A stretch of DNA of 64,000 nt from Ketobacter sp. MCCC 1A13808 (lineage in GTDB: Bacteria > Pseudomonadota > Gammaproteobacteria > Pseudomonadales > Ketobacteraceae). The stretch lies in assembly GCF_009746715.1 (NCBI RefSeq), contig NZ_VRKW01000009.1, positions 62,001 to 126,000 on the forward strand, written 5' to 3'. Made by a program: the position numbers and the translations under genes. Positions within the stretch are counted from its first letter, which is position 1, and the number at the start of each line of letters is the position of its first letter. Positions 55,314-64,000 of this stretch are shown here, piece by piece. The notes under the pieces are model-generated. The model had not been told where the DNA came from. It was given only the letters and a program-made list of their open reading frames with translations, and made no database searches.

Positions 55314-56168
55314 TTAATGTTCCGCTAACCGGATGTCTTCGCTAATCTGCTGACGTGCTTCCAGAAAGGATTTCTGGACCGTCTTCAAGCACACCGCCAT
55401 AAAGCGATCGAAAACAGGTTGATCCAAAGAGGTCAACAACTGTTCCAGTTTGTGGGTGGGGGTCCGTTTTAGCAGATATAAATACGCAAACAACGCATTC
55501 TCACTGATCTCCCCTTCTACTGACTGCCGGTAGTTTACCAACTGCTGATCGAGTAACTCTTCCGAATAACTTTGATTGGTTTTAAGACGGGATACCACCG
55601 CCAGCAATTGCTTGCGTAATTCCACTTTCAATTGCGACTCCAGATTCGATTGCTGTAACACCTCATCCAGGGAAACTAACAGCGCCATGCGCTCGGAATT
55701 GGGGGGTAATTCTTTAACCCGCAAACGATAGCTGCGCATTGCTTTGCGTATATCGGCATCCTGCAGTTGCTCCTGCAATTGCTGCAGGTTACGCAATTGA
55801 CGGGACTGTAAAATACCGTCCAGTTCTTGCTTGTCGTGTTGTGAAAAAGATTGTTCCAGATGCTCAATGATTTCCCGTTTTAGTTGCTCTGAACCGAATC
55901 GCCGTCTGAACTGTTGGTTTAGTTGTTCAAGTTGAACACGGGTGAAACCCAGGGGCGCTTTGCCCAGGTTCGTAATTTCCTGATCGATTAATACGTTGGC
56001 CTGCGCCAACACATCGTTGACACCGGATTTTTCCAGTGCGCTCTCCCAAATTTGGTCTTGGTCGGTTGAAGAGGGCTGCGCCCAGGCCGTGGCCGCTGCA
56101 CTGAACAACGCCAGACACGAAAGAACGCGAACCGCTGCGAGCAGCAATACTGTGAATTGGGCGTTCAT
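55314..56168 (-). CDS. Periplasmic helical protein of unknown function
   Basis: This is 284 residues from ATG 56168, which begins a clear signal peptide ending TAWAQPS. An earlier in-frame start at 56192 would add 8 residues and overlap the symporter end. The mature part is almost entirely alpha-helical and rich in Gln, Leu and Glu (LQQLQEQLQDADIRKAM), with no catalytic motif visible. It may be co-transcribed with the symporter upstream. No family recognised. Confidence 0.75.
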   Translation of the reverse strand: MNAQFTVLLLAAVRVLSCLALFSAAATAWAQPSSTDQDQIWESALEKSGVNDVLAQANVLIDQEITNLGKAPLGFTRVQLEQLNQQFRRRFGSEQLKREIIEHLEQSFSQHDKQELDGILQSRQLRNLQQLQEQLQDADIRKAMRSYRLRVKELPPNSERMALLVSLDEVLQQSNLESQLKVELRKQLLAVVSRLKTNQSYSEELLDQQLVNYRQSVEGEISENALFAYLYLLKRTPTHKLEQLLTSLDQPVFDRFMAVCLKTVQKSFLEARQQISEDIRLAEH

Positions 56169-56188
56169 TCTGGGGGACCCGGTTGGCT

Positions 56189-57504
56189 TCATGCCGATTG
56201 CACCTCCACATCCGGATCATCAAATATGGTTTTATCAAATTCGCCTTCCGAGCGCGCGACAGTGCAGGTCACCACCGCATCACCGGTCACATTGACCGCC
56301 GTGCGGATCATATCCAGTATGCGGTCAACGCCCAGGATCAAACCGATGGCTTCAGCCGGTAAACCGACTTGTCCTAGAACCATGGCCAGCGTAATCATGC
56401 CTGCGCTGGGCACGGCAGCCGTACCGATGGACGCTAAAGTTGCAGTCGTAATAACAATGACGAATTGAGAAACCGTCAGATCAATACCATAGGCGCCAGC
56501 TATAAACACGGTGGCAACTCCCTGCATGATGGCAGTGCCATCCATGTTAATGGTGGTGCCCAAAGGAATGGTGAAAGACGCAATCGAGTTTTTTACACCT
56601 AATTTTTTTTCAACGATACCCAGTGTCACCGGCATGGTTGCCGCACTGCTGGCAGTACTAAAGGCAAAAATCAGAGCGGCGCGCATTTTTTTCATGAAGA
56701 TCATGGGATTGAGTTTAGCTACTAACGTCAAAATTCCCATATAAGTGCCGCATAAATGTAAAAACAGCGCAAACACAACGCAAAACATATAGGCGCTTAG
56801 CCCTTTCAGAATATCCAATCCCTGCTCGGCAAAGACTTTCGCCACCAGGAAAAATACACCGTAAGGCGCTAACCGCATTATGAGCTCGACCAGCTTCATT
56901 ACGATGATGTTCATATCTTCAAAAATAGCGCCGATGCGCTTACCGCTTTCACCCGTATTGTTTAGCGCAATACCCACCAAAATTGCGAATACGATTACCT
57001 GCAGCATATTGCCTTCAGCCATTGCGCTGAACGGATTAGACGGGAAGATATCAATAAGCACCTGTACCAACGGCGGACGTTCGGCCAGTTTAAAATGTTC
57101 GTAGTTTGTATCCAGGCTGATTCCGGCACCGGGATCAACAACGCTCGCAACGATGATCGCCAGAGTAATTGCAATGGCGGTGGTGAGCAGATACAACAGA
57201 AACGTTTGGTGCCCAAGCGGCCCAGACTTTTGCTCTCGCCGGATGCGATAACCCCGCACACCAGGGAAACTAAAACCAAGGGCACGATCATCAACTTAAG
57301 CAGGTTGACAAATATTTTGCCGACAACGTGAAACACACCGTTAATCAGGTAGGTATCATTAAAGCGGGAAAAAGTGGTGTCAGGAAAATGGTGGTTAAGG
57401 TAAAACATCAACACGCCGATTCCAAAGCCCAGGATCAAGCCCAGAAAAATCCGGATCGTTAATGTGTCCTTTTTTGCTGCGTCCTTATTTTGCGTCTCCG
57501 TCAC
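56189..57504 (-). pseudogene. Dicarboxylate/amino acid:cation symporter (DAACS family), one frameshift
   Basis: Two frames together encode a complete GltP/DctA-type symporter. The N-terminal frame from 57504 runs to LGRLGTK and the second frame continues with TFLLYLLTTAIAITLAI. At the junction (57204-57208) relatives read Thr-Lys-Thr-Phe, which fits loss of one A from an A-run (CCAAACG instead of CCAAAACG). The rest is intact: STASSAATMPVTLG, TIPLGTTINMDGTA and LGVDRILDMIRTAVNVTGD. Either a very recent mutation or a sequencing error. The intact protein would import glutamate/aspartate or C4-dicarboxylates. Confidence 0.88.
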
Positions 57505-57663
57505 CCCGATTCCCCATTAGTAACTGCTGTGCCCATTCTGATCCTGGCATTCGCTCCGATCTGAATACAGCCCTTTTCCGAACTACGCACGCCCTTATAT
57601 GGTCAATATTTAACCTGACCAAAGACTAACAACCAAATGGAATAAACGCCAGACATGAGCTAA

Positions 57664-57689
57664 GTTTCGTCACAAATGAGCAACGAAAC
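57664..57689. other. 7-bp inverted repeat downstream of the SCP2-like gene
   Basis: GTTTCGT-(12 bases)-ACGAAAC, 35 bases beyond the minus-strand stop. There is no T-tract, so termination is uncertain. The rest of 57505-57723 shows nothing recognisable. Confidence 0.3.
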
Positions 57690-57723
57690 AAGTGCAGTTG
57701 TACCGATAACGTAATTACTTTGT

Positions 57724-58104
57724 TTATTTCTTCTTCTTTTTGGGGGGAAAGAACTTGATCAGACTCATAAACCACATCATTTCCTGGGCATCCCCAGTGA
57801 CAATGATGTCTTTGCTGCCCATTCCTTTCATGAAGACCATTTTGTCTTTGCTGGCATTCATAATGGTTTTATAGGCATATCCGGCGTCTTTGAACGCCAT
57901 ACTCATATCCGGCTTGGGGTGCAAACCACCGAACGGGATCACGCTGTTGTTCCGCACTTGGTAGTATCGCGCTACGCGGCCGTTTTCAGTGCGAAACTGC
58001 AATACGATATCTTTGTTATCCAGCTTTTCTTTAAAAGCATCGTTGTTTTTTGCCAGCCAGCGCATACGCCAACCCAACACCAGCAATAAAAACCAAAACT
58101 TCAT
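57724..58104 (-). CDS. Small SCP2-like protein with N-terminal membrane segment
   Basis: This 126-residue protein has an N-terminal hydrophobic stretch (MKFWFLLLVLGW). The body pattern is DIVLQFRTENGRVARYYQV, PKPDMSMAFKD, then FMKGMGSKDIIVTGDAQ, resembling the SCP2 sterol-carrier fold (strands with a late GDA/GD turn). The C-terminus is five lysines. Similar small proteins occur in pseudomonads. Ligand unknown; family assignment is moderate. Confidence 0.65.
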   Translation of the reverse strand: MKFWFLLLVLGWRMRWLAKNNDAFKEKLDNKDIVLQFRTENGRVARYYQVRNNSVIPFGGLHPKPDMSMAFKDAGYAYKTIMNASKDKMVFMKGMGSKDIIVTGDAQEMMWFMSLIKFFPPKKKKK

Positions 58105-58123
58105 AATGACATTCCCGAAATAA

Positions 58124-58411
58124 CTACTGCGCTAATGATTGCGCTACCAGGTCTTTTAAGCCCTTGCCCGGTTTGAACTGGACGTTATGCCCCGCCGGAA
58201 TTTCAATAGGCTCGCCGGTTTGTGGATTGCGTCCGGTTCTGGGCGCAAATGCCCGCACTTCAAATACACCGAATCCGGGCAAACTGATGCGGTTGCCGCG
58301 ACTCATTTCCAATGTCATTTGATCAAGAATGACATTCAGCAGATCACGCGCCGCTATTTTGGTTAATCCCAGTTTTTCGGCAAGTAACGATTCTACTTCT
58401 GATTTCTGCAT
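58124..58411 (-). CDS. HU/IHF-family DNA-binding protein
   Basis: This 95-residue protein from ATG 58411 (MQKSEVESLLAEKLGLTKIA) carries the family signature GFGVFEVRAFAPRTGRNPQTG near residues 47-67 and the DNA-inserting proline arm (NPQTGEPIEIPA). The sequence differs from classical HupA/HupB and resembles the extra HU-like protein found near rubredoxin genes in Pseudomonas. It binds and bends DNA. Confidence 0.92.
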   Translation of the reverse strand: MQKSEVESLLAEKLGLTKIAARDLLNVILDQMTLEMSRGNRISLPGFGVFEVRAFAPRTGRNPQTGEPIEIPAGHNVQFKPGKGLKDLVAQSLAQ

Positions 58412-58616
58412 GATCCGGTCCCTTGAAAAGGGCCGATTGTATACCGTAAGCCCTGGCAGTGAAAGGCGACCTTGCTCTGACCTGCAATGGTCCAATGACA
58501 CGAGTGCTGGTGCGGTCTGAATCCGGTAACCACCGTTTTCAAGCTTGGGGGCAAGGGTAGCGGAACTACGTCACCCCGTTTTTCACTTATTATTATTCGG
58601 TTGGTGATGCCAACTC

Positions 58617-58781
58617 TCATTCTTCCATTAACTCAAAATCTTCTTTTGAAACGCCGCAATCCGGGCAAACCCAATCGTCCGGCACGTCTTCCCACTTGGT
58701 TCCGGGCGCGATACCGTCTTCCGGCCAGCCTTCCGCCTCGTCATAAATATAGCCGCATACTATGCATTCGTACTTCTTCAT
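58617..58781 (-). CDS. Rubredoxin
   Basis: This 54-residue protein is read from ATG 58781 to TGA 58617. It begins [18 protein letters not shown] and ends [16 protein letters not shown]. The two CxxC pairs (CIVC and CPDC) bind one iron. The spacing and the DDWVCPDCG segment are typical of rubredoxins, small cytosolic electron carriers that can feed alkane hydroxylases or peroxide-reducing enzymes. It lies between the HU-like gene and ubiC, as in Pseudomonas, where the ubiC-side neighbour is a rubredoxin reductase; none is seen here. Confidence 0.95.
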   Translation of the reverse strand: MKKYECIVCGYIYDEAEGWPEDGIAPGTKWEDVPDDWVCPDCGVSKEDFELMEE

Positions 58782-59174
58782 GGGTACACCTTCTGATTCT
58801 CAGCCTCTGTTTTAAGAAGGGGGAAATTACTGGCGAAAACTGAAAAATGCAAGCCGCAAGTACTTTTTATAACAATGTATCCATCCGGCACCTGGCGGTC
58901 GAAAACAAACCGGTCTCGATGAGCTATTGACCTGATTGCCTACTTAACCCCATTTCACAAGCCCGGGATAAGCCGCTGACACCGAGATGCGATAGCCGGG
59001 ATGGTTTCGCTGCTATTACTGCAGCTGGTAAAAATCAAAGGTTCCCTGCCAATTCTCGCCAGCGGGCCCAGGTATCTGTTACCCTGCCGTTGATTTCGTT
59101 GCCACGAACGGCAATACTTCCAATGCTATCAAGGTGTTAACCTTCCTCCTGCGTCAATTAAAAGTGGCCCGAGA
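58782..59174. other. Intergenic stretch between rubredoxin and ubiC
   Basis: 393 bases with divergent genes on each side. I see no convincing open frame, RNA gene, repeat or named regulatory element. It presumably holds the rubredoxin promoter and the ubiC promoter. Confidence 0.6.
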
Positions 59175-59756
59175 ATGACAAGCCAGCACTTCCTGCCCGC
59201 GATACTCCACGACCAGACCCTCTATCAGGGCGGCGGCGGTCGTGTCCCCCCGTATCAAATTCCCCGCAGCTATCGTGACTGGTTACTCGACCCAGACTCA
59301 CTGACACAAAGGCTGATCAGGGAATCCGGCGGGGAATTCCGGGTAGAGCTATTGCGCCAGGGGCACCTGAGCACCACTGCACAAGAACGGGATGCACTGG
59401 CGCTGGGATTGCGCACATGGCCTTTTTTAAGAGAAGTCACCTTACGCTGCCACGATCAGCCTTGGGTGTTTGCCCGAACGGTGATTCCCACGGCAACACT
59501 GATGGGCCCGGCACGCGCGCTCACTCGTCTGGGCACAAAGCCGCTGGGTGCGGTTCTGTTTAATCACCCCCATGTAAGGCGCGGGCCGATCTCGGTCTAT
59601 CGCCTGAATGCGAGTCGCCTGAGCACGGTGTTCGCGCATCAAGGTTTGCTCTGGGGTAGACAATCGCTATTCTACCTGTACGACAAACCTCTGTTGGTCA
59701 GCGAATACTTTCTGCAACGCTGTCCGATGTACTTGCTGGATCAAAGGAAAGGATAA
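59175..59756 (+). CDS. ubiC: Chorismate pyruvate-lyase UbiC
   Basis: This 193-residue enzyme removes pyruvate from chorismate to give 4-hydroxybenzoate, the ubiquinone ring precursor. Landmarks are YRDWLLDPDSLTQRL near residue 33, REVTLRCHDQPWVFARTVIP near residue 85, and the late WGRQSLFYLYDKPLLVSEYF. It is 4 bases upstream of ubiA, forming the usual ubiCA pair. Confidence 0.94.
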   Translation: MTSQHFLPAILHDQTLYQGGGGRVPPYQIPRSYRDWLLDPDSLTQRLIRESGGEFRVELLRQGHLSTTAQERDALALGLRTWPFLREVTLRCHDQPWVFARTVIPTATLMGPARALTRLGTKPLGAVLFNHPHVRRGPISVYRLNASRLSTVFAHQGLLWGRQSLFYLYDKPLLVSEYFLQRCPMYLLDQRKG

Positions 59757-59760
59757 ACCA

Positions 59761-60654
59761 GTGGCCTCACTGAAAGAATTGCAACTGTCGAATTCGCCGT
59801 TGCGGCGCCTGCCCGATTTTATCTACCTTGGTCGACTGGACCGTCCCATCGGTATCTATTTGTTACTCTGGCCGACACTTTGGGCTTTGTGGATCGCCGC
59901 AGAAGGCGATCCAAGCTTCAAACTGATCTTTATCTTTATCACCGGAGTGTTTCTGACCCGCACTGGGGGCTGCATCATCAATGACTTCGCTGACCGTAAC
60001 CTGGATGGTCAGGTCAGTCGTACCGCCAACCGCCCCTTGGCCACTGGCAGGGTGAGCAGTAAGGAAGCACTCGCTATTGCTGCATTAATCGGAATGCTGG
60101 CATTTGCCCTGGTGCTGTACACTAATCGCTTCACAATTTTGCTGTCGGTTGGCGGTCTGCTGCTGGCCTGCACCTATCCGTATATGAAGCGCCACACTTA
60201 TCTGCCGCAGCTGGTGCTGGGCGCTGCGTTCGCCTGGTCGGTCCCTATGGCCTTTGCAGCGGTGGGTGAATCGGTACCGGAGCATGCCTGGCTTATCTAT
60301 CTCGCGACCGTGGCCTGGACTATGGCCTACGACACGTTGTACGCCATGGTGGACCGGGAAGATGATCTGCGCGCCGGCATTAAGTCCACCGCCATATTGT
60401 TCGGTGACGCCGACCTGGTCATGATCAGCATTCTGAATGCCCTGGCTCTGCTTTCCCTATGGCTGTTAGGCAACCGTTTGGAGTTCTCCGTCTGGTATTT
60501 CTTGGGGCTGGGAACCGCGGCATTGTTGCTGGTTTGGCAGCTCTGGCAGTGCCGTAGCCGGGATACCAACGCCTGTTTCAATGCTTTTTTGCATAATCAC
60601 TGGGTCGGCGCGGTGATCTTTGTGGGCGTCTTTTTGCATTACAGTTTGTCATAA
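59761..60654 (+). CDS. ubiA: 4-hydroxybenzoate polyprenyltransferase UbiA
   Basis: This 297-residue membrane enzyme attaches the polyprenyl tail to 4-hydroxybenzoate. Both Asp-rich motifs are visible: INDFADRNLDGQV near residue 75 and YDTLYAMVDREDD near residue 195. About nine helices are expected. The start is GTG 59761, 4 bases after the ubiC stop. Confidence 0.95.
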   Translation: MASLKELQLSNSPLRRLPDFIYLGRLDRPIGIYLLLWPTLWALWIAAEGDPSFKLIFIFITGVFLTRTGGCIINDFADRNLDGQVSRTANRPLATGRVSSKEALAIAALIGMLAFALVLYTNRFTILLSVGGLLLACTYPYMKRHTYLPQLVLGAAFAWSVPMAFAAVGESVPEHAWLIYLATVAWTMAYDTLYAMVDREDDLRAGIKSTAILFGDADLVMISILNALALLSLWLLGNRLEFSVWYFLGLGTAALLLVWQLWQCRSRDTNACFNAFLHNHWVGAVIFVGVFLHYSLS

Positions 60655-60686
60655 TGCTTGAGAATAAAGTACGGCTTGACCCACAA

Positions 60687-60715
60687 ACGTCATTTTTATG
60701 TAACATTGACATCAT
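60687..60715 (+). promoter_or_regulatory. Pho box (three PhoB half-sites) upstream of phoB
   Basis: ACGTCAT, 4 bases, ATGTAAC, 4 bases, ACATCAT: three 7-base units at exact 11-base spacing, the layout of a PhoB binding site (consensus CTGTCAT-N4-CTGTCAT). It ends 39 bases before the phoB ATG, which fits autoregulation under phosphate limitation. Confidence 0.75.
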
Positions 60716-60754
60716 TAAATGACGGTACTGAATTAATAAATAGGGCTAACCGGC

Positions 60755-61444
60755 ATGGCTGAAGCAAAGATCCTGATCGTAGATGATGAAGAAGCGATTC
60801 GCGAAATGATTTCCGTTTCACTCGAACTGGCCGGTTTCAAATGGATGGAAGCGGAGAACGGATCAACCGCCCATAGCGCCGTTGTCGATGATCGGCCCGA
60901 CTTAATTTTGCTGGATTGGATGCTTCCGGGTGTGAGTGGAATCGAATTGGCCCGCCGGCTGAAACGCGATGAGGCCACGGGTGAAATCCCCATCATTATG
61001 CTCACCGCAAAAAGCGAAGAAGATAATAAAATCCAGGGCTTAGACGCCGGCGCAGACGACTATATCACCAAGCCTTTTTCCACTCGCGAACTGATCTCCC
61101 GCATCAATGCCGTGTTGCGTCGTACCAAAGGCGACAAGAGCAAAGCGATACTGGTGGAGGGGCTTGCACTGGATCCTATAAGCCATCGCATCACCGCTGA
61201 CGAGCGGCCCGTGGAAATGGGCCCCACCGAATACCGCCTGCTGGAATTTTTCATGACTCATCAGGATCGGGCCTACTCCCGGGCACAGTTACTGGATCAG
61301 GTGTGGGGTGGCAATGTGTATGTGGAAGACCGCACGGTGGACGTTCATATCCGCCGGCTTCGCAAAGCACTGGCACCCCATAAGTACGACCACCTTGTGC
61401 AAACGGTACGCGGCACAGGGTATCGCTTTTCAACCAAATTCTGA
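60755..61444 (+). CDS. phoB: Phosphate regulon response regulator PhoB
   Basis: This 229-residue OmpR-family regulator has a receiver domain (residues 1-120) with acidic residues in LIVDDEE, the phosphorylated Asp in [10 protein letters not shown] and Lys in YITKPFS. The winged-helix domain (about 130-229) has [11 protein letters not shown] and [12 protein letters not shown]. It controls phosphate uptake genes. A Pho box lies upstream and the kinase gene phoR downstream, after 124 bases. Confidence 0.95.
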   Translation: MAEAKILIVDDEEAIREMISVSLELAGFKWMEAENGSTAHSAVVDDRPDLILLDWMLPGVSGIELARRLKRDEATGEIPIIMLTAKSEEDNKIQGLDAGADDYITKPFSTRELISRINAVLRRTKGDKSKAILVEGLALDPISHRITADERPVEMGPTEYRLLEFFMTHQDRAYSRAQLLDQVWGGNVYVEDRTVDVHIRRLRKALAPHKYDHLVQTVRGTGYRFSTKF

Positions 61445-61568
61445 CCCCGGAATGCTCACCGTTGGCACTGTCGCTGCAACACAACTGTTGCAGGATAGAA
61501 ATGGATTTGATACTTGAATCGGCTAGTATCAACAGTCAGGTATCGTCAACAGACCCAAGGTAGTTTAC

Positions 61569-62882
61569 GTGCTTAGAGAATGGCGCATTGAGTTCAACCA
61601 GTTTTTGCTACTGCTGGCGATCGGCGGTGGGGGTGGCTGGATGCTGGGGTACCCGGGGGTCGGTATTGCCTTAATCTCTGTACCTTATTGCTTGTGGCTG
61701 TTGTTCAGAATCAAGGATATGAGTCGCTGGCTCGAATCCGGTGCGGAAAGTGACCCCCCGGAAAGCACTGGCGTCTGGGGCAACATGCTCGATCAGCTCT
61801 ATCAATTGCAGCGCCGCTATAAGGCTGACATCAATAACCTGCATCAGATTATTACCCGCGCCCAGCAGTCCACGGATGCGATTAAAGACGCCGTTGTCGT
61901 CGTCAATAAGCACGGCGACCTGGAATGGTGGAACGAAGCAGGGGGCCGTTTGCTCGGATTAAAAGTAAAATCCGATCGCGGGCAATCACTGACCAACCTG
62001 TTGCGCGATCCGAGATTTATACAATACTTTGAAGCCGGTAATTTTGATAAGCCACTGGACCTTCCCTCCACCCTTAACCCCAATGTTGTGCTGCAATTTC
62101 AGATTACCGCTTTCGGCGATGGTGAACGCCTGATGGTAACCCGGGATGTTTCCCGCATTCATCATCTTGAAAAAATGCGTCAGGATTTCGTCGCCAATGT
62201 TTCCCACGAACTGCGTACTCCCCTGACTGTGATTAAAGGTTATCTGGAGACCTTTATCGACACCCTGAATTCAGACCAACCGCACCTAAAACGCGGTTTG
62301 AGTCAGATGCATCAGCAAACCCAGCGCATGGAGTTACTCATTAACGATCTGCTGTTGTTGGCCCGCCTGGAGTCCGACGACAAAGAACGCACAATGACGC
62401 CCGTTTCCGTCCCCAAAATATTGCGCCAGATTCACAACGACGCCCTCGCCATCAACGAAAGTAAACAGCACAAAATCATCCTGGATATTGATACTAACTT
62501 GATAATTTACGGTGATGAGAACGAATTACGCAGCGCCTTTTCCAATCTGATGATGAATGCCATCAAATACACGCCTGAAAACGGCCGTATTGAATTGCGC
62601 TGGTGGGCGGATGAAGAGGGTGTGTATCTGGAAGTAGAAGACGACGGTATCGGCATTGACGAGAAACACCTGCCACGCCTGACTGAGCGTTTTTATCGCG
62701 CGGACCAAAGCCGGCACGCAAAATCAGGCGGCACCGGATTAGGTCTGGCCATTGTAAAGCATGTGTTGTTACACCACGATGCCAAACTGGAAATCGTCAG
62801 CGACCCCGGCGAAGGGAGCGTGTTCACCTGCCGCTTTCCCACTCGCTTAATGGTAAAAAAAGAGAATCAATCCGTCGCCTAG
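61569..62882 (+). CDS. phoR: Phosphate regulon sensor kinase PhoR
   Basis: This 437-residue membrane histidine kinase starts at GTG 61569. Two N-terminal hydrophobic segments (about residues 9-45, a DUF3329-like region with no large periplasmic sensor), a PAS domain (about 95-195), the H-box VSHELRTPLTVIKGYLE near residue 213, the N-box NLMMNAIKYTPENG, and ATP-lid motifs DDGIGID and GTGLGLAIVKHV are all present. It senses phosphate status through the Pst system and PhoU and phosphorylates PhoB. Confidence 0.95.
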   Translation: MLREWRIEFNQFLLLLAIGGGGGWMLGYPGVGIALISVPYCLWLLFRIKDMSRWLESGAESDPPESTGVWGNMLDQLYQLQRRYKADINNLHQIITRAQQSTDAIKDAVVVVNKHGDLEWWNEAGGRLLGLKVKSDRGQSLTNLLRDPRFIQYFEAGNFDKPLDLPSTLNPNVVLQFQITAFGDGERLMVTRDVSRIHHLEKMRQDFVANVSHELRTPLTVIKGYLETFIDTLNSDQPHLKRGLSQMHQQTQRMELLINDLLLLARLESDDKERTMTPVSVPKILRQIHNDALAINESKQHKIILDIDTNLIIYGDENELRSAFSNLMMNAIKYTPENGRIELRWWADEEGVYLEVEDDGIGIDEKHLPRLTERFYRADQSRHAKSGGTGLGLAIVKHVLLHHDAKLEIVSDPGEGSVFTCRFPTRLMVKKENQSVA

Positions 62883-62900
62883 CTCGCGGGATAGGGACTG

Positions 62901-63383
62901 TTAATCACGAAAATTTTCATATTGTAATGGCATTTCAAATTTGGCTTCCCGCAGCATCGCAATCGCTTGCTGCAGATCATCACGCTTCTTGCCGTTCACC
63001 CGCAGTTTCTCGCCCTGAATGGACGCCTGCACCTTCAGTTTGCTTTCCTTGATTATTTTGACCAGTTTTCTTGCCTGATCTGAATCCAGTCCCTGACGCA
63101 AAGTCGCTTTTTGCTTTGCCTCCGCCAGGTTGACGTCCGGCTCATCCAGGTCAAGACAGGCGATGTCGATTCCTCGTTTGATCAGCTTGCTCTCCAGGAT
63201 ATCCTGCAGTTGACGCAAATGAAAATCCGCATCTCCAACCATAGTGATTACGTTTTTATCCTGTTCAAAACGGCACTTGGTGCCTTTAAAATCAAAGCGG
63301 TTGGTCACTTCACGATTAGCCTGATCCACGGCATTATCCACTTCATGCATGTTCACTTCAGAAACCACATCAAAACTGGGCAT
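62901..63383 (-). CDS. yajQ: YajQ-family nucleotide-binding protein
   Basis: This 160-residue protein starts from ATG 63383 (MPSFDVVSEVNMHEVDNAVD); an open stretch upstream lacks homology. It shows the family blocks EVTNRFDFKGT, LIKRGIDI and the C-terminal KLRVNGKKRDDLQQAIAML. YajQ proteins have a duplicated ferredoxin-like fold and bind nucleotides, including cyclic di-GMP in Xanthomonas. It converges on phoR. Confidence 0.95.
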   Translation of the reverse strand: MPSFDVVSEVNMHEVDNAVDQANREVTNRFDFKGTKCRFEQDKNVITMVGDADFHLRQLQDILESKLIKRGIDIACLDLDEPDVNLAEAKQKATLRQGLDSDQARKLVKIIKESKLKVQASIQGEKLRVNGKKRDDLQQAIAMLREAKFEMPLQYENFRD

Positions 63384-63514
63384 GCTGCACCTCGTAATTA
63401 TTAAATTTGCCACATGGTATAGCATCAAACCGAAGCTGTGTAGTGCACAGGAACCGCTATACTGCAATTAACGAAGGTGGTTGAGGCGACAGCGGGGTAA
63501 GGTGACAAAGTCCC

Positions 63515-64000
63515 ATGAAATTATTTATTAAACTTATGATATTCCTGGTTATTTTAACCGTTGCAGGGCCTTATTTGCTGATGGGCCCCAGCGGGATGAG
63601 CAAACTATTGGCATTCAAGGATCTGGCGTTATCGCGCATGTCGTTTTCCATGCCCTCACTATCATTGCCCTCCATGAAAGGCGATGACCAGGTCTCGGTT
63701 ACCGATGCCGTGGCGGAGCAATGGATTCAATGGAGCGACAATGTACCCGCTCTCGGGCCGGATCAACTCACCCGAGAGCAGTTGGCCCAATTGGATATCC
63801 AACCACAAGATAATATTTTTTATCGCTGGCAGGATGAAAACGGGGTCTGGCAATTCAGCCAGCAACCGAACCGAAACACCCTCAATCTGGTCGTGCGTAC
63901 CGACCCCACAGCCAACCTTTTGCAGGGGCTTTCTGAAGAACAGATCGATGTTGCCTTTGGACGGGTCAGAACAGTCGCGACGACGAATTCCATCGTAGAA
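63515..64000 (+). CDS. Signal-anchored DUF4124-like protein, 3' truncated by window
   Basis: The frame starts at ATG 63515 and is open to the window end (162 codons). The N-terminus is a membrane helix or signal (MKLFIKLMIFLVILTVAGPY). Near residue 100 the FYRWQDENGVWQFSQQP segment matches the DUF4124 pattern (Y-x-W-x-D-x-x-G-x-x-x-x-S-x-x-P), a small periplasmic domain of unknown function. The end is not visible. Confidence 0.7.
   Translation, partial: MKLFIKLMIFLVILTVAGPYLLMGPSGMSKLLAFKDLALSRMSFSMPSLSLPSMKGDDQVSVTDAVAEQWIQWSDNVPALGPDQLTREQLAQLDIQPQDNIFYRWQDENGVWQFSQQPNRNTLNLVVRTDPTANLLQGLSEEQIDVAFGRVRTVATTNSIVE

Noticed and set aside
1-64000. CRISPR arrays, tRNA or rRNA genes, and phage integrase genes.
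   Set aside because: No evenly spaced repeats, cloverleaf sequences, ribosomal RNA stretches or integrase motifs were seen by eye on either strand.

Overview
The window looks like chromosomal DNA of a gammaproteobacterium related to the Pseudomonas / Marinobacter / Hahella / Ketobacter group. I judge this from the gene families and their order, not from a database search. As I remember the P. aeruginosa map, the order pyrR-pyrB-pyrC', pilU-pilT, yggS-proC-yggT, metX-metW-DUF4426, rdgB-hemW, trmB-thiG-thiS, rpoH-ftsX-ftsE-ftsY, paired M16 peptidases and rsmD is one continuous conserved block. A second Pseudomonas-like block (HU, rubredoxin, ubiC-ubiA, phoB-phoR) follows near the right end. Against this backbone, the material between DUF4426 and rdgB (14.1-18.3 kb) and between hemW and trmB (20.2-40.6 kb) stands out as accessory DNA.

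Layout. 0-2.8 kb: pyrimidine genes, with a catalytically dead dihydroorotase partner of ATCase. 2.8-7.0 kb (minus strand): a thioredoxin-like membrane protein, a six-helix chemoreceptor and the twitching ATPases PilU and PilT. 7.2-13.9 kb (plus strand): yggS, proC, yggT, a structured intergenic stretch, a dynamin-like GTPase, metX, metW and DUF4426. 14.1-18.3 kb: two tandem paralogous lipoproteins and a secreted pectate lyase with a ricin-type lectin domain. 18.4-20.2 kb: rdgB and hemW. 20.2-22.6 kb: an Ada-like repair protein and a lipoprotein phosphoesterase.

22.6-32.9 kb is a scarred mobile region. Two decayed IS256-family copies in the same orientation bracket a broken IS66-family element joined to an Rhs core fragment, a Ca/Na-type antiporter under a yybP-ykoY (Mn2+) riboswitch, an SLC13 transporter lacking its first helices, a fused SecDF with a small companion gene, and a TRAP permease fragment. 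32.9-36.3 kb: a VgrG spike carrying a low-GC C-terminal toxin-like extension, followed by a low-GC candidate immunity gene. 36.4-40.6 kb: an HMG-CoA reductase and a three-part peptidase/propeller/barrel protein.

40.7-46 kb: trmB, thiG, thiS, DUF423, a large secreted repeat protein and a small periplasmic protein. 46-53.8 kb: rpoH with a perfect CIRCE operator in its leader, ftsYEX, two M16 peptidases (one active, one probably not) and rsmD. 53.9-58.8 kb: a YbaK-HDOD fusion, a periplasmic protein, a frameshifted dicarboxylate/amino-acid symporter, an SCP2-like protein, an HU-family protein and a short rubredoxin gene. 59.2-64 kb: ubiC-ubiA, phoB-phoR behind a three-unit Pho box, yajQ, and the start of a DUF4124-like gene cut by the window edge.

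The main points for follow-up are the CIRCE site on rpoH, the VgrG toxin/immunity pair beside an Rhs remnant, the Mn2+ riboswitch on an antiporter, the extra SecDF, and the peptidase/propeller/barrel protein.
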